DNA of 11,478 bases, taken from the NCBI GenBank assembly GCA_947462425.1, contig CANHPI010000057.1:1-11478 (forward strand), read 5' to 3'. A program made the translations under genes and the position numbers. Each line of letters opens with the position of its first letter. Position 1 is the first letter of the stretch. Positions 1 to 5,854 of this stretch are shown here, piece after piece. Origin of the DNA: Bacteroidota bacterium (GTDB taxonomy: Bacteria; Bacteroidota; Bacteroidia; B-17B0; B-17BO). The notes below the pieces were generated by a model that saw only the letters and a list, made by a program, of their open reading frames with translations, was not told the DNA's origin and did no database searches.

Positions 1-25
1 ATTGAGTATTATATCTCTAACAAAA

Positions 26-484
26 TTATTTATAGCCAACCATAAATACAGCACATCCACTGTATGAACCAGCCTCAGATGGAGGAATAACATAATCTAT
101 GTATACGTGACGTGCTTTAGATACTTCAAATTGAAATTCTTTTTTATCCGCACCTATATCTTTAGAAGAAAATAATAATTTTCTATTTTTTGAATCTTTA
201 TCCTTATTATAGATTTGAACTTCAACTTGCTTTGGCAACGCTTCTAATTCAAACACAATACGGTATTTTTCCCCTATAAATAAAGGAACTTCAACCTCTT
301 TTAAAGTTTCTTTGTTTTTATATAGGATACGGGTTAATTCGGAGCTATCATACTTGTAAGAATCAAGTAAATTTTTTGCTTTTTCTTTTAATTCTTTGGC
401 ATTACATAATACATCGCCGCTCTGAAATGCCATCATCATAAAAATGATAACGATACTAAATATAGATTTTAAAAAATTTTTCAT
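26..484 (-). CDS. Small secreted protein of unknown function (152 aa)
   Basis: The function is not recognised. Residues 1-29 form a signal peptide: a Lys-containing start (MKNFLK), a hydrophobic core (about 7-20) and a plausible signal peptidase I site after A29, so the product is probably periplasmic or exported. The mature part starts with a short charged helix (30-42). It continues with alternating short hydrophobic segments (64-92, 102-131, 144-152) that look like a small beta-rich domain. C144 is the only cysteine in the mature chain if cleavage is after A29; C27 lies in the signal region. The protein resembles a small conserved family I associate with Bacteroidota, but I cannot name a domain. 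It lies 71 bp downstream of a lipoprotein gene on the same strand. No TAnnTTTG box was seen in that gap, so it may be co-transcribed, although a palindrome sits between the two genes. Confidence 0.75.
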   Translation of the reverse strand: MKNFLKSIFSIVIIFMMMAFQSGDVLCNAKELKEKAKNLLDSYKYDSSELTRILYKNKETLKEVEVPLFIGEKYRIVFELEALPKQVEVQIYNKDKDSKNRKLLFSSKDIGADKKEFQFEVSKARHVYIDYVIPPSEAGSYSGCAVFMVGYK

Positions 485-507
485 GTGTATATATTTATTA
501 TTTTTTA

Positions 508-525
508 TCCCGATAGCTATCGGGA
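508..525. repeat. Perfect 18-bp palindrome between two minus-strand genes
   Basis: TCCCGATAGCTATCGGGA is its own reverse complement with no spacer. It stands out as G+C-rich in a very AT-rich gap. It is not followed by a T-run on either strand, so it does not look like an intrinsic terminator. The 16-bp core resembles a palindrome that I recall recurring between genes in Bacteroidota genomes. That is memory, not something shown here; the window holds this one copy. It may be a dispersed repeat, a protein-binding site or an mRNA processing/stability hairpin. Confidence 0.7.
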
Positions 526-555
526 ACCATAAAGTTTATTTTAATTATTTAAGTA

Positions 556-1446
556 TTAGTCAATCATACTTGTTCGTAATACTTTTATTGATTCAGTTAT
601 AGTATTTATTTCATTTTCAGTAACAGCCATTAAATTGAAATCCATTTCTTCATCTTTTTCAATAGCTGTTTTTACAGATGCAATAGTATTAAATTGAGAA
701 TGTATTTTTTCAATGGAAGAAATTAACAGTGGCATTTCTTTTTCTGAGGTTTGATAATTCTTAAGAGCTTTAATAACTGTTTCAGATAACAACAACTGCT
801 CCATTAAACTTACTAATACTTTTTTATTTTTTCCCTTAGTATAAACTTCAGTAGCAATAAACATACTCTCAGTCCAGGCTCCGGCAAAAGCAATAACAGT
901 GATATGCTTTTGTTTATTTTGTTCTAACATCAAATCTGTTTTTAACTGAATGTTTGATACAATTTTTATTACGGAATCTTCGTTGGTAATATTTTTATCA
1001 AAACGTTGAGCCATGTTATCACTCTCAAAAGCCTGATTCAATCCAAGAGCAGAACCAACCTCTTTACATGTTTTTATGTATTCTTTAGACTCTTGATATT
1101 TTTTATTAAATAAACAATATGACAAATCAGCACTGTATATTCCAAAGTTCACAGCTCTTTTGTAATTACTTACATTATACTTAGTACTGTTTTCTTTACT
1201 ATTTAGAAGTGAAGGAATAAAACCTGCTCCTGATTTTTTAAATACATAGGCTATTTGCAATGCAGAGGGCAAACTATACGTTACTTCATTATCATCAGAA
1301 GAAAGACTTTCGCTTGCATTAATTGTAGAATCAACAGCGATTTCTTCGCTAGATGTTTTATTTTTTTGATCCTCCGAGTGTTGGCTACAAGAAATTAAGA
1401 CAACTGAAAGAGTAACAAAAGGAATGGCTAAAGATTTTAAATTCAT
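556..1446 (-). CDS. Conserved lipoprotein of unknown function (296 aa)
   Basis: Residues 1-20 are a lipoprotein signal peptide: one basic residue (K4), a hydrophobic run and the lipobox L17-I18-S19-C20. C20 should be the lipidated residue. A polar Ser/Glu/Asp-rich linker (21-56) precedes a globular part that looks mostly alpha-helical. Segments that look family-like are NFGIYSADLSYC (100-111) and FAGAWTESMFI (187-197). I have the impression of a Bacteroidota-restricted family but know no function. It starts 33 bp after the ctpA stop on the same strand, with its own candidate -7 box just upstream, so it may be read both from ctpA and from its own promoter. The preceding gene is a periplasmic protease and the following one encodes a secreted protein, so a role in the cell envelope is likely. 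A substrate or regulator relationship with the protease is only conjecture. Confidence 0.85.
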   Translation of the reverse strand: MNLKSLAIPFVTLSVVLISCSQHSEDQKNKTSSEEIAVDSTINASESLSSDDNEVTYSLPSALQIAYVFKKSGAGFIPSLLNSKENSTKYNVSNYKRAVNFGIYSADLSYCLFNKKYQESKEYIKTCKEVGSALGLNQAFESDNMAQRFDKNITNEDSVIKIVSNIQLKTDLMLEQNKQKHITVIAFAGAWTESMFIATEVYTKGKNKKVLVSLMEQLLLSETVIKALKNYQTSEKEMPLLISSIEKIHSQFNTIASVKTAIEKDEEMDFNLMAVTENEINTITESIKVLRTSMID

Positions 1447-1463
1447 AATTACTATTTATAATT

Positions 1464-1471
1464 CAAAAATA
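1464..1471 (-). promoter_or_regulatory. Candidate -7 box for the 556-1446 lipoprotein gene
   Basis: Read on the minus strand this is TATTTTTG, a full match to the Bacteroidota -7 consensus TAnnTTTG. It lies 17 bp upstream of the lipoprotein start codon, which would give a leader of only about 10 nt. No clear TTG -33 element was found at the expected distance, inside the 3' end of ctpA. In DNA this AT-rich, chance matches are common. Confidence 0.3.
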
Positions 1472-1479
1472 CGATTTTT

Positions 1480-3108
1480 TTACTCAGAAAGTACTTCTGT
1501 TGCCTTTATAATGCACTTATCTTTTTGATTTAAAATTGGATAATAGGCCTCTTTATCAAACACATCCCGTCCAATAAATGCCTTTAAATATGGCTTTAGA
1601 GCTTCATTTGTTTTTTCTTTACCTTTAGTCGTTAAGGGTAAATCCTTTGCAGCACAATAAGTATAAAATTCCTCTAAAATTGTAGTGCTAACTTCAAATT
1701 GGTTAATGAAGTTTTTAGCGGAACCATATTTTTTTAAGATTGCACGATTTTTATCTGCATACTCAAACGCAAAAAGATTTATAGCTCCCGAATAAAATAT
1801 TTTATTTAAAACTGAATTTGCTTTAGCTGTATCAATAGGTACAAAAACATCCGGCATAATTCCACCTCCACCATAAACAGTCTTCCCTTCTGGGGTTCTA
1901 TATTTTTTAGTTTTGTCTAGTTTAATACTATCCTCGTTTAATAATTCACCATTTAAATAACGATCATATTCCTCGTTATAATATTGATCCTTATCATCCG
2001 AGTAGGGCTTTTGAATACATCTACCAGTTGGGGTGTAATAGCGGGCAATGGTTAAACGAATAGCTGAACCATCAGGTAATTGCATTTGATCCTGAACCAA
2101 ACCTTTTCCAAAACTGCGTCTTCCAATAATTGTTCCTCTATCATTATCTTGTATCGCTCCTGCTACAATTTCGCTTGCACTCGCTGAACCTTCATCTATT
2201 AATACAACCAATGGATTGTTCTCAAAACTTCCGTGCTCGGTTGCTTTATATGTTTTTTTAGGATTTGCCTTTCCTTGCGTATAAACAATTTGTAAGCCAT
2301 TGGTTAAAAATTCATCCGAAATATCAACTGCTGCGTTTAAATATCCGCCAGGGTTTCCTCGCAAATCCAAAATTAATTTTTTCATTCCTTGATTACTTAA
2401 ATCGTTAAATGCTTTTAAGTATTCCTGATAGGTAGTAGCCGCAAATTTACTGATTTTAATATATCCAATAGTTGAATTTATCATATACGAAGCATCCAAA
2501 CTATATAAGGGAATTGCGTCTCTTATTATTTTAAACTCCAAAGGTTTTTTAATTCCACTTCTCAAAATTGTTACAGTAACAGTAGTTCCACTTTTTCCTC
2601 TTAATTTACTAAAAACATCTTTATTGGTAATCTTAATACCTGCAACCTTCTTTCCTTCTACTTTTATAATTTTATCACCGGCACGTATTCCAATTTTTTC
2701 AGAAGGGCCGCCTTCAATAGGATTTATTACACGAATTGTATCTCTTATAATATTAAACTCTACGCCTATTCCATCAAAGTTGCCTTCTAACGGCTCATTT
2801 ACAGATTCAAATTCACTTGCGGCAATATAACTCGAATGAGGGTCTAAACTCTGCAACATGGATGTTACTGTTTTCTCAACTAAATCTTTTTTATTAATAG
2901 TATCCACATATTGATATTCAATATACTCTAATAAACTATTAATTTTATCATTAGTTGAAGATCGATAATTTTGATTTAAATATGAACTACTATCAATGCG
3001 CTTACTTAAAAAATATCCTAACCAAATTCCTATAACTAAAACCAATGATAATATAATTGGAAATAATACGATAATTTTTTTTGGTCGAGGGGATTGGTCA
3101 AATTCCAT
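1480..3108 (-). CDS. ctpA: S41-family C-terminal processing protease (CtpA/Prc type)
   Basis: This is a periplasmic serine protease that cleaves exported proteins, typically at exposed C-termini. A signal anchor spans about residues 11-33. A PDZ domain follows (about 95-185; FDGIGVEF at 111-118 and AGDKIIKVEG at 143-152), then the S41 core (about 195-425). The substrate-pocket signature DLRGNPGG is at 248-255. The catalytic dyad is S310 (in GSASASE, 307-313) and K335 (in FGKGLVQ, 333-339). Their 25-residue spacing equals that of E. coli Prc S452/K477. GGGIMPD (414-420) closes the core, and residues 430-542 form the C-terminal extension usual for Bacteroidota members of about 530-560 aa. All expected catalytic residues are present. 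It is divergent from a Rieske-like lipoprotein gene, 55 bp away, and heads a minus-strand run of three exported-protein genes. The start at 3108 puts the anchor at the N-terminus and has a promoter box 22 bp upstream. Confidence 0.97.
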   Translation of the reverse strand: MEFDQSPRPKKIIVLFPIILSLVLVIGIWLGYFLSKRIDSSSYLNQNYRSSTNDKINSLLEYIEYQYVDTINKKDLVEKTVTSMLQSLDPHSSYIAASEFESVNEPLEGNFDGIGVEFNIIRDTIRVINPIEGGPSEKIGIRAGDKIIKVEGKKVAGIKITNKDVFSKLRGKSGTTVTVTILRSGIKKPLEFKIIRDAIPLYSLDASYMINSTIGYIKISKFAATTYQEYLKAFNDLSNQGMKKLILDLRGNPGGYLNAAVDISDEFLTNGLQIVYTQGKANPKKTYKATEHGSFENNPLVVLIDEGSASASEIVAGAIQDNDRGTIIGRRSFGKGLVQDQMQLPDGSAIRLTIARYYTPTGRCIQKPYSDDKDQYYNEEYDRYLNGELLNEDSIKLDKTKKYRTPEGKTVYGGGGIMPDVFVPIDTAKANSVLNKIFYSGAINLFAFEYADKNRAILKKYGSAKNFINQFEVSTTILEEFYTYCAAKDLPLTTKGKEKTNEALKPYLKAFIGRDVFDKEAYYPILNQKDKCIIKATEVLSE

Positions 3109-3118
3109 AGGAAAAGTT

Positions 3119-3126
3119 TATATTTG
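3119..3126 (+). promoter_or_regulatory. Candidate -7 box for the Rieske-like lipoprotein gene
   Basis: TATATTTG matches the Bacteroidota TAnnTTTG -7 consensus. A TTG at 3094-3096 lies 22 bp upstream and could serve as the -33 element. The start codon at 3164 would leave a leader of about 30 nt. The box lies only 4 bp from a divergent minus-strand box. Confidence 0.4.
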
Positions 3127-3130
3127 TATA

Positions 3131-3138
3131 CAAAGGTA
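3131..3138 (-). promoter_or_regulatory. Candidate -7 box for ctpA
   Basis: On the minus strand this reads TACCTTTG, matching TAnnTTTG. It lies 22 bp before the ctpA start, giving a leader of about 15 nt. No good -33 TTG was seen about 20 bp upstream (plus positions around 3158-3163), which weakens the call. Confidence 0.4.
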
Positions 3139-3163
3139 TTTGTTTAACTCATACTGTTTAATA

Positions 3164-3613
3164 ATGTTTAGAAAAATTGGCATATTTAGTCTATTAATAG
3201 TTGTTACTTTTTTTTCGGATTGCAAAAAAAAGAATCAAACAGTTCAAGATAATATTGCATATCAAACCGTAGATATTACTTTGTATCCAAACGATCCTCT
3301 TTACTTTCAATTACAAACTGTAGGTGGATGGGTTTATATTGGTGGAGGAGTTAATGGAATTATTGTTTATAGAAAAACAGCAACCAATACGCCAACCGAT
3401 TTTGTGGCTATCGAACGCACTTCCACCTCTTTACCAGATAACCCGGATGCAAAAGTAAAAGTTCAGACAGATAATTTTACTTTAAAGGATACTATTAGTG
3501 GCTCAAAATGGCAGATAGTTGACGGAGCAATTATTACTGGACCTGCTACGCAAAACTTAAGATTATATAATGCTATTTTTGACGGGAACAACACACTTCG
3601 AATTCGCAATTAA
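3164..3613 (+). CDS. Rieske-fold lipoprotein without Fe-S ligands (149 aa)
   Basis: Residues 1-20 are a lipoprotein signal ending in F17-S18-D19-C20, followed by K21-K22-K23. The acidic D at -1 is unusual for a textbook lipobox. The remainder aligns with the Rieske [2Fe-2S] fold: the GGWVYIGGGVNGIIVYRK strands (54-71), FVAIER (80-85), then SGSKWQIVDG (112-121) and the GPA turn (126-128). In true Rieske proteins, box I is C-x-H and box II C-x-x-H. Here the equivalent residues are S87-T88-S89 and D109-T110-I111-S112, so all four cluster ligands are replaced and no [2Fe-2S] cluster is expected. It is probably a membrane-tethered, redox-inactive member of a Bacteroidota Rieske-like lipoprotein family. 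The role is unknown. The frame is open further upstream (from 2996), but that part lies antisense to ctpA. The start at 3164 gives a clean signal peptide and fits the promoter box. Confidence 0.85.
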   Translation: MFRKIGIFSLLIVVTFFSDCKKKNQTVQDNIAYQTVDITLYPNDPLYFQLQTVGGWVYIGGGVNGIIVYRKTATNTPTDFVAIERTSTSLPDNPDAKVKVQTDNFTLKDTISGSKWQIVDGAIITGPATQNLRLYNAIFDGNNTLRIRN

Positions 3614-3635
3614 TTTAGTGTTCAAGCACAAAAAA

Positions 3636-3662
3636 AAAGTCTCTCAAAACCTGAGAGACTTT
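3636..3662. terminator. Bidirectional intrinsic terminator between convergent genes
   Basis: An 11-bp perfect stem (3636-3646 with 3652-3662) closes a 5-nt AAACC loop. The G+C-containing core is GTCTCTC/GAGAGAC. An A-run (3630-3638) precedes it, giving a strong U-tract on minus-strand transcripts. On the plus strand TTTACTTTT follows the core. It sits between the stop of the Rieske-like gene (3613) and that of the RRM gene (3682), so it can end both convergent transcripts. Confidence 0.9.
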
Positions 3663-3681
3663 ACTTTTATACAATTATAAT

Positions 3682-3936
3682 TTATGAATTTTCTGGTTTA
3701 CCTTTTGCTTGTGAAACAACTATAGCACGATCATAGTGTTCTGCGCCATTTAAAGCATCAATGGCTTTTAAACCATCTTCATCATTTGACATTTCTACAA
3801 AACCAAACCCACGACTGCGTTTTGTTTCTTTATCTTTAATAATTCTAACCGAGGTAACCTCGCCATACTGAGAAAAAAGTTCACTGAGTGCTTGTTCTCT
3901 AACTTTAAAGCTAATATTGCTTACAAAAATATTCAT
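3682..3936 (-). CDS. Single-RRM RNA-binding protein (84 aa)
   Basis: A cytoplasmic RNA-binding protein consisting of one RNA recognition motif. RNP2 is IFVSNI (3-8) and RNP1 is RGFGFVEM (42-49). The aromatic residues that stack on RNA bases are F4, F44 and F46, all intact. The beta-alpha-beta-beta-alpha-beta layout fills the whole protein, with only a short polar tail (QAKGKPENS, 76-84). Many Bacteroidota and cyanobacteria carry such glycine-poor, single-RRM proteins, often in several copies. Some are linked to cold or post-transcriptional control, but the target here is unknown. It is transcribed alone: a terminator follows it, and 233 bp of gene-free AT-rich DNA lies upstream. No clear minus-strand TAnnTTTG box was found in that gap. 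Confidence 0.95.
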   Translation of the reverse strand: MNIFVSNISFKVREQALSELFSQYGEVTSVRIIKDKETKRSRGFGFVEMSNDEDGLKAIDALNGAEHYDRAIVVSQAKGKPENS

Positions 3937-4051
3937 AACATAAAATTTTATTTAGTTATAGTAAAATTATAACAAAAAATTAAATAAACAATTATTTTTC
4001 AAATTAATTTTTCGTTGAATAAATTGTTTTTACCTATTAGATAGTTAAAGT

Positions 4052-4059
4052 TACCTTTG
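4052..4059 (+). promoter_or_regulatory. Plus-strand TAnnTTTG box without an assigned gene
   Basis: TACCTTTG is a full match to the Bacteroidota -7 consensus, pointing rightward. The nearest upstream TTG (4024-4026) is 25 bp away, slightly too far. No plus-strand gene starts downstream before surE at 4769; transcription would run into ridA antisense. It may be a chance match or the promoter of a small RNA. Confidence 0.25.
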
Positions 4060-4078
4060 AAAGTGATTTTAATCATTG

Positions 4079-4104
4079 TGTTATATTCAAAAAATAATAT
4101 AACA
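4079..4104. repeat. 9-bp inverted repeat with 8-nt loop
   Basis: TGTTATATT (4079-4087) and AATATAACA (4096-4104) are exact reverse complements separated by 8 nt. The dyad could be an operator for a small dimeric regulator or an RNA hairpin. It contains only two G-C pairs and is in AT-rich DNA, so the structure would be weak. Confidence 0.5.
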
Positions 4105-4109
4105 TTCAT

Positions 4110-4143
4110 AAAAAAAGGTTCTAAGTATAACTCAAAACCTTTT
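4110..4143 (-). terminator. Probable ridA terminator
   Basis: An 8-bp stem, AAAAGGTT (4113-4120) with AACCTTTT (4136-4143), has a 15-nt loop. On the minus strand the A-run at 4110-4116 becomes a seven-residue T-tract that overlaps and follows the stem. It begins 26 bp downstream of the ridA stop. The large loop and only two G-C pairs make it a weaker terminator than the one at 3636-3662. Confidence 0.55.
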
Positions 4144-4169
4144 AAAATCTCATTAACTCGATTAGTTTT

Positions 4170-4550
4170 TTAAAAAACCTTTGCTTCCACACTTATTTCA
4201 ACATTAGCATCTTTAGGCAATCTATCAGCTTGAATTGTAGCTCTTGCAGGATAATCACCTTTAAAGTAGTTACTGTAAACCTCATTTACATGAACAAAAT
4301 TATTCATGTCTGATAGGAAGATCGTTGTTTTTACAATATTATCGTAAGTTAAACCGGCTTCTTTTAATACGGCTCCTAAATATTCCATTACAATTTTTGT
4401 TTCATCCTTAATGGTTGTTTTTATTAACTGTTTTGAATCCAAATCCATAGCAATGGTACCGGATACATATACGCAATCACCAACCTGTACAGCTTGGTTA
4501 TAAGGTCCAATTGGAGCCGGAGCATTTAATGTTTTAATAATTTTTTTCAT
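4170..4550 (-). CDS. ridA: RidA (YjgF/YER057c/UK114) enamine/imine deaminase
   Basis: RidA hydrolyses reactive enamine/imine intermediates such as 2-aminoacrylate, which PLP-dependent dehydratases produce, and so protects PLP enzymes from damage. It acts as a cytoplasmic homotrimer with active sites at the subunit interfaces. At 126 aa it is of standard length (E. coli RidA is 128). The family features are present: APIGPYNQA (12-20), VSGTIAMD (29-36), P101-A102-R103, and LPKDANVEI (111-119). R103 and E118 correspond to the substrate-binding R105 and catalytic-site E120 of the E. coli enzyme, and Y17 is conserved. The second position of the usual SGQI motif is Thr rather than Gln, a common variant. 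It is a single-gene unit on the minus strand, divergent from the surE operon across 218 bp, with a probable terminator behind it. No biosynthetic neighbour points to a specific substrate. Confidence 0.96.
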   Translation of the reverse strand: MKKIIKTLNAPAPIGPYNQAVQVGDCVYVSGTIAMDLDSKQLIKTTIKDETKIVMEYLGAVLKEAGLTYDNIVKTTIFLSDMNNFVHVNEVYSNYFKGDYPARATIQADRLPKDANVEISVEAKVF

Positions 4551-4768
4551 TTGTAGATATTATTTGTTTTAAATGGTCATATAGTTTATACAAATTGTCA
4601 TATTCTTGATAATTATACAAATACTAAAAATAATTGATAATTAATTTATTGATCTGCAAAACAAAAATACTAAAAAAAATATTATAATAAGTTGTAGAAT
4701 TAACAGTTAACTATTAGTAAAAAAGTATCATTTTAAAGAAAAACCATTATAAAATCAATAGATTTACC
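4551..4768. promoter_or_regulatory. Divergent ridA / surE regulatory gap
   Basis: Very AT-rich, no gene. It should hold both promoters. The only full TAnnTTTG match found is on the minus strand at 4669-4662 (TATTTTTG), which would give ridA a leader of about 105 nt; no -33 partner is evident. No full match was found for surE. A 10-bp direct repeat, TTGATAATTA, occurs at 4606-4615 and 4634-4643, 28 bp apart start to start. Confidence 0.4.
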
Positions 4769-5542
4769 ATGATGCAAGAAAAACCTTTAATATTAGTAAC
4801 CAATGATGATGGAATTAGTGCCCCAGGCATTTTACATTTAACTTCTATTGCCAAAAAATACGGAGATGTATTTGTTATAGCCCCCGACAAACCTCAATCA
4901 GGCATGGGGCATGCTATTACTATAAATTCTTCATTGCGAATTCAAAAAACAAATTATCACGTAGGTGTTATTGAAGAATTTAGCTGCACCGGTACCCCGG
5001 TAGATTGCGTAAAAATGGCTGTCAATAAATTGATGTCGCGCAAACCAACCTTAGTTTTATCAGGTATTAATCATGGAAGTAACAGTTCTATTAATGTTAT
5101 TTATTCTGGAACAATGAGTGCTGCCATTGAAGGTTCATTAGAAGGCGCATCTTCAATAGGTTTTAGCTTAGCTGATTATGATATCAATGCAGATTTTAGC
5201 GCCACAACGCCATTTATTGAAAAAATTATTGCTTCTTGCCTTAAAGATGAATTGCCAAAAGGAGTTTGTTTGAATGTGAATTTTCCAAAATTAAAAGCTG
5301 ATGAAATCAACGGACTCAAAATTTGCCGCCAAGCAAAAGCAAATTGGGTAGAAGATTTTGAGGAACGTAAAGATCCATATGGGCGTTCCTATTATTGGCT
5401 AACCGGTAAATTTGAAAATTTTGAACCTGAAGCTAAAGATACAGATGAGTGGGCCTTACAAAACGGATTTGTTTCTGTAGTTCCTGTAATGCATGATTTA
5501 ACAGCACACAATTACATTAATCATTTAAAAAATAGTTTATAA
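4769..5542 (+). CDS. surE: 5'/3'-nucleotidase SurE
   Basis: SurE is a metal-dependent (Mn/Mg) phosphatase that removes phosphate from 5'- and 3'-nucleotides and, in some species, from short polyphosphate. It was first linked to stationary-phase survival. Cytoplasmic. The hallmark VTNDDG motif is at 10-15. Metal ligands by alignment are D13, D14, S44 (in PQSGMGHAIT) and N101 (in SGINHGSN); the D13-to-S44 spacing of 31 equals D8-to-S39 in E. coli. The SGTMSAAIEG segment (113-122) is also typical. The length (257 aa) is normal. Two adjacent ATGs (4769 and 4772) are possible starts and cannot be separated by sequence. It heads a four-gene plus-strand operon; the next ATG is only 2 nt after its stop. 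Confidence 0.97.
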   Translation: MMQEKPLILVTNDDGISAPGILHLTSIAKKYGDVFVIAPDKPQSGMGHAITINSSLRIQKTNYHVGVIEEFSCTGTPVDCVKMAVNKLMSRKPTLVLSGINHGSNSSINVIYSGTMSAAIEGSLEGASSIGFSLADYDINADFSATTPFIEKIIASCLKDELPKGVCLNVNFPKLKADEINGLKICRQAKANWVEDFEERKDPYGRSYYWLTGKFENFEPEAKDTDEWALQNGFVSVVPVMHDLTAHNYINHLKNSL

Positions 5543-5544
5543 AT

Positions 5545-5838
5545 ATGTTAGATAAATTTGATAAAAAATGGGTAGGATTTGTTTTAGGAATTTTTTTACC
5601 GGCATTTTGCTTTTTTTGCTACTGGCTATTTTTACATTTTGAGTTAACTTTTCCATCTCGATTTATTAATTATTTGCGAGCTGGTGATATGTTACAAGAA
5701 GTTGCAATTGCTTGCACTCTAGCAAATTTAGTTGTTTTCTATATTTCATTAAATAAAAAAATATTTGATTTTGGAAGAGGTTTAATCACTGCCACTTTTA
5801 TATATGTCGGCCTGGTATTTTATATTTCCTTGTTATAA
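5545..5838 (+). CDS. Small inner-membrane protein between surE and lpxB (97 aa)
   Basis: No function is recognised. The protein is almost entirely hydrophobic, with three likely membrane segments at about 9-31, 50-69 and 79-97. A short Lys/Asp-rich N-terminus (MLDKFDKKW) comes first, and a polar loop (FPSRFINYLRAGD, 36-48) joins segments 1 and 2. The start codon is 2 nt after the surE stop and the lpxB ATG follows 16 nt after its own stop, so it is almost certainly translated as part of this operon. Its position immediately before lpxB and a SpoIID-domain gene suggests a role near lipid A or envelope synthesis. That is inference from context only; no enzyme motif is visible. The reading frame is not antisense to or inside another gene. 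Confidence 0.8.
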   Translation: MLDKFDKKWVGFVLGIFLPAFCFFCYWLFLHFELTFPSRFINYLRAGDMLQEVAIACTLANLVVFYISLNKKIFDFGRGLITATFIYVGLVFYISLL

Positions 5839-5854
5839 AATTTAAAGTTAATAA

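Larger units (their letters stand above)
3937..4169. other. AT-rich gap between the RRM gene and ridA
   Basis: No coding frame with gene-like character was seen. The gap holds a plus-strand TACCTTTG box (4052-4059), a 9-bp inverted repeat (4079-4104) and the likely ridA terminator (4110-4143). It must also contain the promoter of the RRM gene, for which I found no convincing box. Confidence 0.6.

Noticed and set aside
508..525. Palindrome as an intrinsic terminator
   Set aside because: There is no loop and no T-tract on the 3' side of either strand; the T-run (501-506) is on the wrong side for plus-strand transcripts and becomes an A-run downstream on the minus strand.
2624..2830. Plus-strand open frame inside ctpA
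   Set aside because: It is antisense to the PDZ-encoding region of an intact protease gene and has no recognisable features.
2996..3163. N-terminal extension of the Rieske-like gene, antisense to ctpA
   Set aside because: The extra residues lie opposite the ctpA coding sequence, have no protein-like pattern, and would bury the lipoprotein signal peptide. The ATG at 3164 is preferred.
4155..4170. AACT/AGTT hairpin followed by T-run as a plus-strand terminator
   Set aside because: The stem is only 4 bp with one G-C pair; it is not distinguishable from chance in this AT-rich gap.
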